Positions 1 to 5,476 of a stretch of DNA of 5,476 nucleotides are shown here, one piece after another. Both the position numbers and the translations under genes were made by a program. The stretch spans positions 1 to 5,476 of the forward strand of contig CAMLOC010000289.1 of NCBI GenBank assembly GCA_946481465.1, in the 5' to 3' direction. The stretch's first letter is position 1. Every line of letters starts with the position of its first letter. Below the pieces are notes generated by a model. The model made no database searches. It had not been told where the DNA came from and was given only the letters and a program-made list of their open reading frames with translations. The stretch is from an uncultured Shinella sp. (lineage in GTDB: Bacteria; Pseudomonadota; Alphaproteobacteria; Rhizobiales; Rhizobiaceae).

Positions 1-1397
1 ATCCAGCGGCAGACGGAAAAGCGCGACATTTCGAAGGAGACCGGCAGGCCGTATTCCGCCGAAAGCCGTTCCTTCAACACGTCGAGCTGCAGCGCGCCGA
101 CGACGCCGACGATGGCGGGCGAGCCGTCTTCCGGCGAGAAGAGCTGCACGACGCCCTCTTCCGCCATCTGCTGCAACGCCTCCTTCAGCTTCTTGGCCTT
201 CATCGCGTCTTCCAGCCGCACGCGGCGCAGGATTTCCGGCGCGAAGTTCGGCACGCCTTCGAAGACCAGCGCCTCGCCTTCCGTCAGCGTGTCGCCGATG
301 CGGAGCGTGCCGTGGTTGGGAATGCCCACCACGTCGCCGGCATAGGCCGTATCGGCGAGCTGGCGCTGCGAGGCGAAGAAGAATTGCGGGGCCGACAGGC
401 CGATCGTCTTGCCCGTGCGGGCAAGGCGCACCTTCATGCCGCGCTCCAGCATGCCGGAGCAGACGCGGGCGAAGGCGATGCGGTCGCGATGGTTCGGGTC
501 CATGTTCGCCTGGATCTTGAAGACGAAGGCCGTCATCTTGTCTTCCGAGGCGTGGACCTTGCGCACATCCGCCACCTGGTCGCGCGGTGGCGGCGCGAAG
601 GCGCCGAGCGCGTTGATGAGGTCGCGCACGCCGAAATTGCGAAGCGCCGAGCCGAAGAAGACCGGCGTCATGTGCCCTTCGAGGAAAGCTTCCTGGTCGT
701 AGGGCCGGCAGGCCTCGCGGGCAAGCTCCAGCTCCTCGGTGAAGGCGGCCCGTTCGTTTTCCGGCAGGTTCTTCGCCACCTCCGCGGGATCGTCGATCCT
801 CGTCGGCTGCACCTGCGTGTCCGAGCCGCGGAAGGTGCGGTCGGCCAGGTGATAGGAGCCGCAGAAGGTCTTGGAGCGGCCCACCGGCCAGGTGACCGGC
901 GCGGTGTCGAGCGCCAGCTTCTCCTCCACCTCGTCGAGGATTTCGAACGGGTCGCGGCTTTCGCGGTCCATCTTGTTGACGAAGGTGATGATCGGGATGT
1001 CGCGCAGGCGGCAGACCTCGAACAGTTTCAGCGTGCGCGGCTCGATGCCCTTGGCGGCATCGATGACCATGACGGCCGCATCCACCGCCGTCAGCGTGCG
1101 ATAGGTATCGTCGGCGAAGTCCTCGTGGCCGGGCGTATCCAGGATGTTGAAGACATTGCCGTCATATTCGAAGGTCATCACCGAGGTGACGACGGAGATG
1201 CCGCGTTCACGCTCGATCTTCATCCAGTCCGAACGGGTCTGGATGCGATCCTTTTTCGCCTTCACCTCGCCGGCGAGCTGGATGGCGCCGCCGAAAAGCA
1301 GGAGCTTTTCCGTGAGGGTCGTCTTACCGGCGTCCGGGTGCGCGATGATCGCGAAGGTGCGGCGGCGGGAGACCGCCTCTGCAAGGGTTTCAGCCAT
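1..1397 (-). CDS. prfC: Peptide chain release factor 3 (RF3), C-terminus cut off by the window edge
   Basis: RF3 is a cytoplasmic translational GTPase that removes RF1/RF2 from the ribosome after peptide release. Reading leftward from ATG at 1397-1395, the frame stays open to the window edge and gives 465 residues. The family is usually about 530 residues, so roughly 60 C-terminal residues are missing here. Seen motifs: P-loop AHPDAGKTT at about 19-27, the switch I/G2 region [10 protein letters not shown] at about 64-73, G3 DTPGHEDF at 87-94, and G4 NKMD at 141-144. AHPDAGKT, with Pro where EF-G and EF-Tu usually have Val, is typical of RF3. The stretch [20 protein letters not shown] and the C-terminal [15 protein letters not shown] also match RF3 rather than EF-G or TypA. 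The start fits the family N-terminus ([20 protein letters not shown]). A modest AGGA lies 11 nt upstream. The gene is divergent from dut. I saw no internal stop or frameshift. Confidence 0.96.
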   Translation of the reverse strand, partial: MAETLAEAVSRRRTFAIIAHPDAGKTTLTEKLLLFGGAIQLAGEVKAKKDRIQTRSDWMKIERERGISVVTSVMTFEYDGNVFNILDTPGHEDFADDTYRTLTAVDAAVMVIDAAKGIEPRTLKLFEVCRLRDIPIITFVNKMDRESRDPFEILDEVEEKLALDTAPVTWPVGRSKTFCGSYHLADRTFRGSDTQVQPTRIDDPAEVAKNLPENERAAFTEELELAREACRPYDQEAFLEGHMTPVFFGSALRNFGVRDLINALGAFAPPPRDQVADVRKVHASEDKMTAFVFKIQANMDPNHRDRIAFARVCSGMLERGMKVRLARTGKTIGLSAPQFFFASQRQLADTAYAGDVVGIPNHGTLRIGDTLTEGEALVFEGVPNFAPEILRRVRLEDAMKAKKLKEALQQMAEEGVVQLFSPEDGSPAIVGVVGALQLDVLKERLSAEYGLPVSFEMSRFSVCRW

Positions 1398-1490
1398 TTT
1401 CTGCAATATCCTGTGAGTTGCCGCGGTCTTTACAGGCTCCGCCGGGAAGATGCAATTGACGGGGCGGGACTGCGGCCGGCTTATGGGCGC
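1398..1490. promoter_or_regulatory. Divergent prfC/dut intergenic region
   Basis: This 93-bp gap must hold the start signals of both divergent genes unless they lie inside the coding regions. On the plus strand TTGACG (1456-1461) is a good -35 match for dut. On the minus strand TTGCAT (1455-1450) and TGTAAA (1434-1429) form a weak pair for prfC, with a short 15-bp spacer. The only Shine-Dalgarno-like string for prfC is AGGA at 1412-1409. I see no strong dyad or known operator. The assignment as a promoter region follows from gene arrangement. The individual boxes are guesses. Confidence 0.5.
1456..1484 (+). promoter_or_regulatory. Possible sigma70-type promoter of dut
   Basis: The -35 candidate TTGACG matches five of six consensus bases. 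It is followed after 17 bp by a weak -10 candidate GCTTAT (1479-1484, three of six). Transcription would start at about 1491, which is the dut start codon itself, so the message could be leaderless. The absence of a Shine-Dalgarno sequence before dut fits this. The poor -10 box keeps confidence low. Confidence 0.3.
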
Positions 1491-1964
1491 ATGAACGCAC
1501 ATGCTTCCGCCCGTCCCACGCTCAATCTTCTCCGCCTGCCGCACGGCGCGGACATCGCGCTTCCCGCCTACGAGACGGGCGGCGCCGCCGGCATGGACCT
1601 GCGCGCCGCGGTGGCGGAAGACCGGCCGCTGACGCTCCTGCCCGGCAAGCGCGCGCTCGTGCCGACCGGCTTCGTCTTCGAGATCCCGGCCGGCTACGAG
1701 GGACAGGTCCGCCCCCGCTCGGGCCTTGCCTTCAAGAACGGCGTCACCTGCCTCAACACGCCCGGCACGATCGACAGCGACTATCGCGGCGAGGTGCAGG
1801 TGCTGCTCGTCAATCTCGGCGAGGAGCCCTTCGTCATCGAGCGCGGCATGCGCATCGCGCAGATGGTGATCGCCCCCGTCACACAGGTCGCCGTGCACGA
1901 GGCGGAGACGGCGAGCGAGACCACGCGCGGGGCCGGCGGCTTCGGCTCCACCGGCGTCCGCTAG
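1491..1964 (+). CDS. dut: Deoxyuridine 5'-triphosphate nucleotidohydrolase (dUTPase)
   Basis: The enzyme hydrolyses dUTP to dUMP and pyrophosphate. This keeps uracil out of DNA and supplies dUMP for thymidylate synthesis. The 157-residue product has the usual length of the trimeric dUTPase family. All five conserved motifs are visible: I AGMDLRA at 33-39, II RPRSGLA at 74-80, [16 protein letters not shown] at 92-104 with the catalytic Asp in the TIDSDY segment, [12 protein letters not shown] at 118-127, and V, the flexible C-terminal arm [10 protein letters not shown] at 146-155. The same frame is open far upstream (to at least 312), but that part lies antisense to prfC and has no dUTPase character. 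ATG at 1491 gives the normal family N-terminus ([10 protein letters not shown] at 7-16). There is no clear Shine-Dalgarno sequence before it. The stop lies 4 bp before the next gene, which points to co-transcription with the acetyltransferase gene. Confidence 0.97.
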   Translation: MNAHASARPTLNLLRLPHGADIALPAYETGGAAGMDLRAAVAEDRPLTLLPGKRALVPTGFVFEIPAGYEGQVRPRSGLAFKNGVTCLNTPGTIDSDYRGEVQVLLVNLGEEPFVIERGMRIAQMVIAPVTQVAVHEAETASETTRGAGGFGSTGVR

Positions 1965-1968
1965 GGCC

Positions 1969-2856
1969 ATGCCCGACCGAAAGGGCCTTTCCTTCCGCTC
2001 GGACTATTTCGGTGACAATGCCGCGTGGCTGGCCCTCGCCGCCCTCCTCGAGGACATATTCGGCATCGACGTGACGGTGCTGGACCGGCTCGGCGGCCCC
2101 GACCCGACGAGCGTTCCCTTCGCTTGGTTCGACGGCACGGGTCGCTGCATCGCCAATATAACCGCCTTTTCGCTGCCGCTCGTCGTCGACGGCGCCTTCG
2201 TGCGCGCCGCAGGCCTGCAATCGGGCGCCGTGCGGCCGGAGCATCGCGGCCGGGGGCTCTACCGCGACGTCATGGAGGCCGCGCTGCAGCACTGCGATGC
2301 GGAGGGGTTCGAGGCCGTGGCGCTGCTGACCGATACGCCGGACCTCTACCGTCGCTATGGGTTTCGCGCGCTGGCGCAGCACCGTTTCACCGGGTCGGCG
2401 CCGGCGGGCGGGCGGGCCGGGCCGCTCCGCCGGCTGGATACCGGCAGCGAGGCCGACATGACGCTGCTCGGCCGCCTGCTCGACGGCCGCCGGCCGGTGT
2501 CCGACCGGTTCGCACCGCTCCGGCAGAAGGAGATGTTCCTCTTCAACGCCGCGCTGACGCCGGATCTCAGGCTCGACCTCATGGAGGAGGCCAATGCCGT
2601 AGTCGCCTGGCAGGTGGGCGAGGACGGCGGCTTCGAGCTGCTGGACATCGTCGGCGCGCATATTCCCGGCCTTGCGGATATCGTGGCGAGCCTGCGCATC
2701 GCCCCTCCCCGCGTCACCGTGCGCTTTGCGCCCGATCACCTCGGCTGGGCGGGCACGGCCGTACCGGACACGGACGACATGGTGCTGATGCTGCGCGCGG
2801 CGGAAAGCCTCTTGCCGAAACAGCCTTTCGCGCTGCCGCCGACGGCCGGGTTCTGA
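1969..2856 (+). CDS. GNAT family N-acetyltransferase with extended C-terminal half
   Basis: This is a probable acetyl-CoA-dependent acyltransferase of unknown substrate, 295 residues. The N-terminal half carries the GNAT acetyl-CoA signature: strand LQSGAVRPEHRGRGLYRDVM at 83-102, containing the pyrophosphate-binding RGRGL (93-97), followed by an acidic/hydrophobic strand ALLTDTPDLYRRYGFRAL (118-135) with the typical Tyr-x-x-x-GF ending. Simple GNAT enzymes are about 150-180 residues, so about 155 residues remain after this domain. This remainder has strand-like stretches such as NAVVAWQVGEDGGFELLDIV (209-228) and PRVTVRFAPDHLGW (247-260). It may be a degenerate second GNAT-like half, as in tandem or Eis-like proteins, but has no second RGxG loop. 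The start lies 4 bp after the dut stop. The only SD-like AGGG sits too close to the ATG, so translation is probably coupled to dut. The molecular family is fairly certain. The substrate is unknown. Confidence 0.85.
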   Translation: MPDRKGLSFRSDYFGDNAAWLALAALLEDIFGIDVTVLDRLGGPDPTSVPFAWFDGTGRCIANITAFSLPLVVDGAFVRAAGLQSGAVRPEHRGRGLYRDVMEAALQHCDAEGFEAVALLTDTPDLYRRYGFRALAQHRFTGSAPAGGRAGPLRRLDTGSEADMTLLGRLLDGRRPVSDRFAPLRQKEMFLFNAALTPDLRLDLMEEANAVVAWQVGEDGGFELLDIVGAHIPGLADIVASLRIAPPRVTVRFAPDHLGWAGTAVPDTDDMVLMLRAAESLLPKQPFALPPTAGF

Positions 2857-2864
2857 CAAGCGGC

Positions 2865-2877
2865 GCGGTAAAACCGC
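2865..2877. repeat. Short hairpin after the acetyltransferase gene
   Basis: GCGGT (2865-2869) and ACCGC (2873-2877) pair around an AAA loop. An alternative, wider pairing is AAGCGG (2858-2863) with CCGCTT (2874-2879). The element starts 2-9 bp after the stop of the acetyltransferase gene and has no T-run behind it, so it is at best a weak terminator or transcript 3'-end stabiliser. It directly abuts the possible -35 box of the LysE-family gene. Confidence 0.35.
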
Positions 2878-2907
2878 TTCACGCTTTGGCCGGAATTGCG
2901 CTAGAAG
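2878..2907 (+). promoter_or_regulatory. Possible promoter of the LysE-family exporter gene
   Basis: TTCACG (2878-2883) and TAGAAG (2902-2907) each match four of six sigma70 consensus bases and are 18 bp apart. This would place the transcript start near 2914, giving a leader of about 17 nt that still includes the ribosome binding site. It was found by eye only, and read-through from dut is an alternative. Confidence 0.3.
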
Positions 2908-2920
2908 AACGCGATCCTTC

Positions 2921-2924
2921 GGAG
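2921..2924 (+). promoter_or_regulatory. Ribosome binding site of the LysE-family gene
   Basis: GGAG lies 6 nt before ATG 2931. This fixes the start within a frame that is open for hundreds of bases upstream, and it agrees with the family N-terminus. Confidence 0.7.
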
Positions 2925-2930
2925 TTCGCC

Positions 2931-3548
2931 ATGACCATCGCCGTCCTGCTCGCCTATTGTGGCGCCCTGTTCATCGCCGCCATCATTCCCGGTCCCGGCA
3001 TCACGGCGATCGTCGCGCGGGCGCTCGGCTCCGGCTTCCGACCCACCTTCTTCATGGGGCTCGGGCTCATCCTCGGCGACATGATCTACCTGACGGCGGT
3101 CATCCTCGGCCTTGCCTTCATCGCCCAGACCTTCACCACGGCCTTCATGCTGATCAAGATCGCGGGCGCGCTCTATCTCGGCTATATCGCCTGGAAGCTC
3201 TGGACGAGCGGCCTCATCCCGCAGAACATCGAGGCGCGCGCCTCGACCAGCATGACCCTGTCGTTCCTCTCCGGCCTGTTCGTGACGCTCGGCAATCCGA
3301 AAACCATGCTGTTCTACGTCGCGCTGGTGCCGACGCTGGTCGATCTCGGGGCGATCGGCCTCGAGGACTACGGCCTGTTGCTCGCCGCGACCTTCGTCGT
3401 GCTCCTTGTCGTGCTCGTGCCCTATATCGCGCTCGCCTCGCGCGCCCGGCTTCTCCTGAAGCAGCCGAAGGCATTGCAGCGGATGAACCGGATCGCCGCC
3501 GGCATCCTCGCCGGCACGGCCGCCTATATCGCCACCCGCGCGGCGTGA
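2931..3548 (+). CDS. LysE/RhtB-family amino-acid or metabolite exporter
   Basis: This is an inner-membrane export protein of 205 residues, the standard length for the LysE/RhtB superfamily, whose members export amino acids such as lysine, arginine, threonine, homoserine, cysteine or O-acetylserine. Seen: a hydrophobic first segment ending in the family hallmark PGPG at 20-23; a glycine-rich second segment with [20 protein letters not shown] (41-60) and its conserved acidic residue Asp50; a third segment with [16 protein letters not shown] (76-91), another hallmark; the GNPKT motif at 121-125 leading into a fourth segment; and two more C-terminal hydrophobic segments at about 149-169 and 188-201. 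Roughly six membrane spans are expected. It is preceded by GGAG with correct spacing and by a 74-bp gap from the acetyltransferase gene, and followed 130 bp later by cysK. The substrate cannot be read from the sequence. The cysK neighbour makes cysteine or O-acetylserine a candidate, by context only. Confidence 0.93.
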   Translation: MTIAVLLAYCGALFIAAIIPGPGITAIVARALGSGFRPTFFMGLGLILGDMIYLTAVILGLAFIAQTFTTAFMLIKIAGALYLGYIAWKLWTSGLIPQNIEARASTSMTLSFLSGLFVTLGNPKTMLFYVALVPTLVDLGAIGLEDYGLLLAATFVVLLVVLVPYIALASRARLLLKQPKALQRMNRIAAGILAGTAAYIATRAA

Positions 3549-3619
3549 AGGATCATCCGGTTTCGCACTTATAGCCACCGGATTATTCCGCTTTCGGCGC
3601 TTTTGTCGCGAAATCCGGA

Positions 3620-3649
3620 CTCGTCTCCGGCGCCATTCGCTCCTATCCT
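3620..3649 (+). promoter_or_regulatory. Possible cysK promoter
   Basis: CTCGTC (3620-3625) and CTATCC (3643-3648) are 17 bp apart and each matches four of six bases of the rhizobial-type consensus CTTGAC-N17-CTATAT. In the classical register the -10 TATCCT (3644-3649) also matches four of six. Transcription would start near 3656, leaving a short leader that contains the strong ribosome binding site. Confidence 0.35.
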
Positions 3650-3665
3650 CTCCGGAACGAGAACC

Positions 3666-3672
3666 GAGGGAG
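3666..3672 (+). promoter_or_regulatory. Strong ribosome binding site of cysK
   Basis: GAGGGAG lies 6 nt before ATG 3679. It is the best Shine-Dalgarno sequence in the window and fixes the cysK start. Confidence 0.75.
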
Positions 3673-3678
3673 CATCCG

Positions 3679-4647
3679 ATGACCGACACCCGCAAGCCCG
3701 GCCGCGGCCGTATCTACGCCTCCATCACCGAGACGATCGGCGATACGCCGCTCGTGCGGTTCGACAAATACGCCAAGGAAAAGGGCGTCTCGGCCACCCT
3801 TCTTGCGAAGCTCGAATTCTTCAACCCGATCGCCTCGGTGAAGGACCGCATCGGCGTGGCGATGATCGAGGCGCTGGAGGCCGAGGGCAGGATCACGCCC
3901 GGTCGCTCGACGCTGGTCGAGCCGACCTCGGGCAATACGGGCATCGCGCTCGCCTTCGCCGCCGCCGCCAAGGGCTACCGCCTCATCCTCACCATGCCGG
4001 AGACCATGTCGATCGAACGCCGCAAGATGCTGGCGCTGCTCGGCGCCGAGCTGGTGCTGACCGAAGGCCCGAAGGGCATGAAGGGCGCGATCGCCAAGGC
4101 GGAGGAACTCGCCGCCACCATTCCCGGCGCGGTCATTCCCCAGCAGTTCGAAAACCCGGCCAACCCCGAGATCCACCGCCGCACGACCGCCGAGGAGATC
4201 TGGAACGACACGGACGGCGCAGTCGACATCCTCGTTTCCGGCATCGGCACCGGCGGCACGATCACCGGCACCGGCCAGGTGCTGAAGGCGAGGAAGCCCG
4301 GCGTCAAGGTCATCGCCGTCGAGCCGACCGACAGCCCGGTCCTGTCCGGCGGCAATCCCGGCCCGCACAAGATCCAGGGCATCGGCGCGGGCTTCGCCCC
4401 GGCCGTGCTCGACACGGCGATCTATGACGAGGTCGTGACCGTGACGAACGACGAGGCCTTCGACAATGCCCGCCTCGCGGCGCGGCTCGAAGGCGTGCCG
4501 GTCGGCATTTCCTCGGGCGCCGCGCTCGCCGCCGCCGCCAAGGTTGGCAGCCGGCCGGAAAATGCCGGCAAGACCATCGTCGTCATCATCCCCTCCTTCG
4601 CCGAGCGCTACCTCTCCACCGCGCTCTTCGAAGGCCTCGGCGGCTGA
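3679..4647 (+). CDS. cysK: Cysteine synthase A (O-acetylserine sulfhydrylase)
   Basis: This PLP-dependent cytoplasmic enzyme makes L-cysteine and acetate from O-acetyl-L-serine and sulfide, the last step of sulfate assimilation. The product has 322 residues, normal for the family. Seen: [11 protein letters not shown] near the N-terminus (18-28); the PLP-lysine motif [11 protein letters not shown] with Lys55; the substrate loop TSGNTG at 83-88; the phosphate-binding GTGGT at 190-194; [20 protein letters not shown] (215-234) followed by IGAGFAP, characteristic of CysK rather than of cystathionine beta-synthase; and GISSGA at 276-281 with Ser278 placed to contact the PLP ring nitrogen. The C-terminal ERYLSTALF also matches CysK. 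The start is supported by a strong GAGGGAG. The gene has its own possible promoter, an exporter gene upstream in the same direction, and converges on comM. CysM is less likely given the CysK-type loop. Confidence 0.96.
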   Translation: MTDTRKPGRGRIYASITETIGDTPLVRFDKYAKEKGVSATLLAKLEFFNPIASVKDRIGVAMIEALEAEGRITPGRSTLVEPTSGNTGIALAFAAAAKGYRLILTMPETMSIERRKMLALLGAELVLTEGPKGMKGAIAKAEELAATIPGAVIPQQFENPANPEIHRRTTAEEIWNDTDGAVDILVSGIGTGGTITGTGQVLKARKPGVKVIAVEPTDSPVLSGGNPGPHKIQGIGAGFAPAVLDTAIYDEVVTVTNDEAFDNARLAARLEGVPVGISSGAALAAAAKVGSRPENAGKTIVVIIPSFAERYLSTALFEGLGG

Positions 4648-4653
4648 CACCGC

Positions 4654-4681
4654 CGCCCCGGCCTTTCGTCCCGCCGGGGCG
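4654..4681. terminator. Stem-loop after cysK (probable terminator-like hairpin)
   Basis: CGCCCCGGC (4654-4662) and GCCGGGGCG (4673-4681) form a perfect 9-bp, nearly all G/C stem with a 10-nt loop, starting 7 nt after the cysK stop. No T-run follows on either strand, so it is not a textbook intrinsic terminator. It may still protect the mRNA end or pause polymerase in this convergent gap. Confidence 0.5.
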
Positions 4682-4699
4682 CCCCCGCCTTGCTCAAAC

Positions 4700-4721
4700 G
4701 CCGAAGCGATGCCGCTTCGGC
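4700..4721 (-). terminator. Stem-loop after comM (probable terminator)
   Basis: GCCGAAGCG (4700-4708) and CGCTTCGGC (4713-4721) form a perfect 9-bp stem with a 4-nt loop. It lies 16 nt beyond the comM stop in the leftward direction. On the minus strand it is followed by GTTTGAG, a short T-run only, which makes it a better terminator for comM than for cysK. It could act in both directions. Confidence 0.5.
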
Positions 4722-4737
4722 TGAGAACGCTCCAGGT

Positions 4738-5476
4738 TCACGCCGCCGCAGAAAGCCGTTCGCCGGCGATGCGGTAGGAGATCGCCTCGGCCAGATGGAT
4801 GCGGCCGACGACCGGCGCCTCGTCGAGATCGGCGAGCGTGCGGGCGACCTTCAGGATGCGGTGATAGCCGCGCGCGGAGAAATGCAGCTTCTCCGCCGCG
4901 TCGCGCAGAAGCTGGAGACCACCGGGATCGGGCTCCGCCACCTTCTCGACCAGCGCTGTCGAGGCGCGCGCATTGCTGGTGACCGAGGCCATGCCGAGCC
5001 GGGCAAAGCGATCGACCTGCAGGACGCGGGCCCGGGCGACGCGGCGGGCGACGGTCTCGCTCGCCTCGGCGGCCATCGGGCGGATGAGGTCCGTCGCCGA
5101 GACGGCCGGCACGTCGATACGGATGTCGATGCGATCCATCAGCGGGCCGGAAATGCGGGCCTGGTAATCGCTCATGCAGCGCGGGCCGCGGGCGCAGGCC
5201 CGGCCGGGCTCGCCCGCCATGCCGCAGCGGCAGGGGTTCATCGCCGCCACGAGTTGCATGGCGGCGGGATAACTCACCCGGTGGTTCGCCCGCGCGATGA
5301 CGCATTCCCCGGTCTCGAGCGGCTGGCGCAGCGCGTCGAGCGCCTGCGGCGAGAATTCCGGCAATTCGTCGAGGAAGAGCACGCCGTTATGGGCCAGCGA
5401 GACCTCGCCGGGCCTTGCCCGCGACCCGCCGCCGACAAGCGCGGCCATCGTGGCGGAATGATGCGGCGCACGGAAG
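4738..5476 (-). CDS. comM: ComM/YifB-family Mg-chelatase-like AAA+ ATPase, N-terminal part beyond the window
   Basis: Reading leftward from the right edge, 245 C-terminal residues are present, beginning FRAPHHSATMAALVGGG. The family is about 500 residues, so the N-terminal Lon-like domain and Walker A motif lie outside. Seen, counted from the edge: the FRAPHH motif (1-6); PGEVSLAHNGVLFLDELPEF (22-41) with the Walker B LFLDE; a cysteine cluster NPCRCG with two further Cys (82, 84, 94, 100) typical of this family; the arginine-finger/sensor region ARISGPLMDRIDI (106-118); and the C-terminal helical domain with FSARGYHRILKVARTLADLD (199-218). An internal ATG at 5448 is not the real start, because conserved residues continue upstream. 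ComM is known as a hexameric helicase promoting branch migration during natural transformation in gamma-proteobacteria. Its role in alphaproteobacteria is less clear. It converges on cysK and ends in TGA. Confidence 0.94.
   Translation of the reverse strand, partial: FRAPHHSATMAALVGGGSRARPGEVSLAHNGVLFLDELPEFSPQALDALRQPLETGECVIARANHRVSYPAAMQLVAAMNPCRCGMAGEPGRACARGPRCMSDYQARISGPLMDRIDIRIDVPAVSATDLIRPMAAEASETVARRVARARVLQVDRFARLGMASVTSNARASTALVEKVAEPDPGGLQLLRDAAEKLHFSARGYHRILKVARTLADLDEAPVVGRIHLAEAISYRIAGERLSAAA

Larger units (their letters stand above)
3549..3678. promoter_or_regulatory. Intergenic region between the exporter gene and cysK
   Basis: This 130-bp gap holds two dyads and the probable cysK start signals. 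ATCCGGT (3555-3561) pairs perfectly with ACCGGAT (3577-3583) over a 15-nt loop, without a following T-run. A second, imperfect dyad has TTTCG (3592-3596) and CGAAA (3609-3613) as arms. The region is less G+C-rich than the genes. TCCGG occurs at 3556, 3614, 3626 and 3651. The dyads could be a weak transcript end of the exporter gene or regulator sites for cysK. Neither is established. Confidence 0.45.

Noticed and set aside
312..1490. Open plus-strand frame that would extend dut to about 550 residues
   Set aside because: It is antisense to prfC, low-complexity and Arg/Gly/Ala-rich, with no dUTPase features. The family N-terminus begins at the ATG at 1491. Lack of stops is expected at this G+C.
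1879..2859. Minus-strand open frame of 326 codons opposite the acetyltransferase gene
   Set aside because: Its Arg/Gln/His/Glu-rich product shows no recognisable motif, whereas the plus strand has clear GNAT motifs over the same bases.
2025..2930. Plus-strand open frame fused upstream of the LysE-family protein
   Set aside because: It is the out-of-frame reading of the acetyltransferase gene, with an Arg/Pro-rich product. ATG 2931 has a GGAG and gives the normal 205-residue exporter.
2901..3695. Minus-strand open frame of 264 codons opposite the LysE-family gene
   Set aside because: The charged, repetitive product is the complement of a membrane protein gene. It has no motif or start signal.
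3643..4650. Minus-strand open frame of 335 codons opposite cysK
   Set aside because: It is longer than cysK but has no domain. cysK has all catalytic motifs and a strong ribosome binding site in the other direction.
4466..4777. Plus-strand frame of 103 codons spanning the cysK end and the convergent gap
   Set aside because: It overlaps cysK and comM out of frame, crosses both stem-loops, and its Pro/Ser/Ala-rich product has no ribosome binding site.
5446..5448. ATG as a start for a short 236-residue ComM-like protein
   Set aside because: Conserved family residues (FRAPHH) continue upstream in frame to the window edge, so the gene is simply cut by the window.
1..5476. CRISPR array, tRNA/rRNA, insertion sequence, phage or defence genes
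   Set aside because: I saw no regularly spaced repeats, cloverleaf-like sequence, transposase or terminal repeats. Nearly all bases are explained by six housekeeping-type genes with short gaps.

Overview
The window looks like an ordinary chromosomal housekeeping stretch of an alphaproteobacterium, most likely a member of the Rhizobiaceae or a close relative (Rhizobium/Agrobacterium/Shinella type). This rests on the very high G+C with G/C-rich third codon positions and on the close resemblance of the Dut, CysK and RF3 proteins to rhizobial homologues as I remember them. I ran no search. Genus-level placement is inference.

Layout from left to right. A 3'-truncated prfC (peptide chain release factor 3) runs leftward from 1397 off the window edge. 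A 93-bp divergent gap separates it from a rightward group: dut (dUTPase, 1491-1964), a GNAT-type acetyltransferase that starts 4 bp after the dut stop (1969-2856), and a LysE/RhtB-family inner-membrane exporter (2931-3548) after a 74-bp gap. After another 130 bp comes cysK (cysteine synthase A, 3679-4647), also rightward. A 90-bp convergent gap with two strong stem-loops separates cysK from the leftward comM/yifB-type AAA+ ATPase gene (stop at 4738), whose 5' half lies beyond the right edge.

Functionally these are separate housekeeping tasks: ribosome release-factor recycling (RF3), dUTP removal and dUMP supply (Dut), an acetyltransferase of unknown substrate, amino-acid or metabolite export (LysE family), the last step of cysteine synthesis (CysK) and a DNA-processing AAA+ protein (ComM). 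The tightest coupling is dut-GNAT. The most suggestive neighbourhood is the LysE-family exporter next to cysK, because some members of that superfamily export cysteine or O-acetylserine.

I saw no mobile element, CRISPR array, tRNA/rRNA, toxin-antitoxin or phage gene, and no convincing novel system. The long open frames opposite the real genes are by-products of the high G+C. The promoter and hairpin calls are by eye and are given low confidence.
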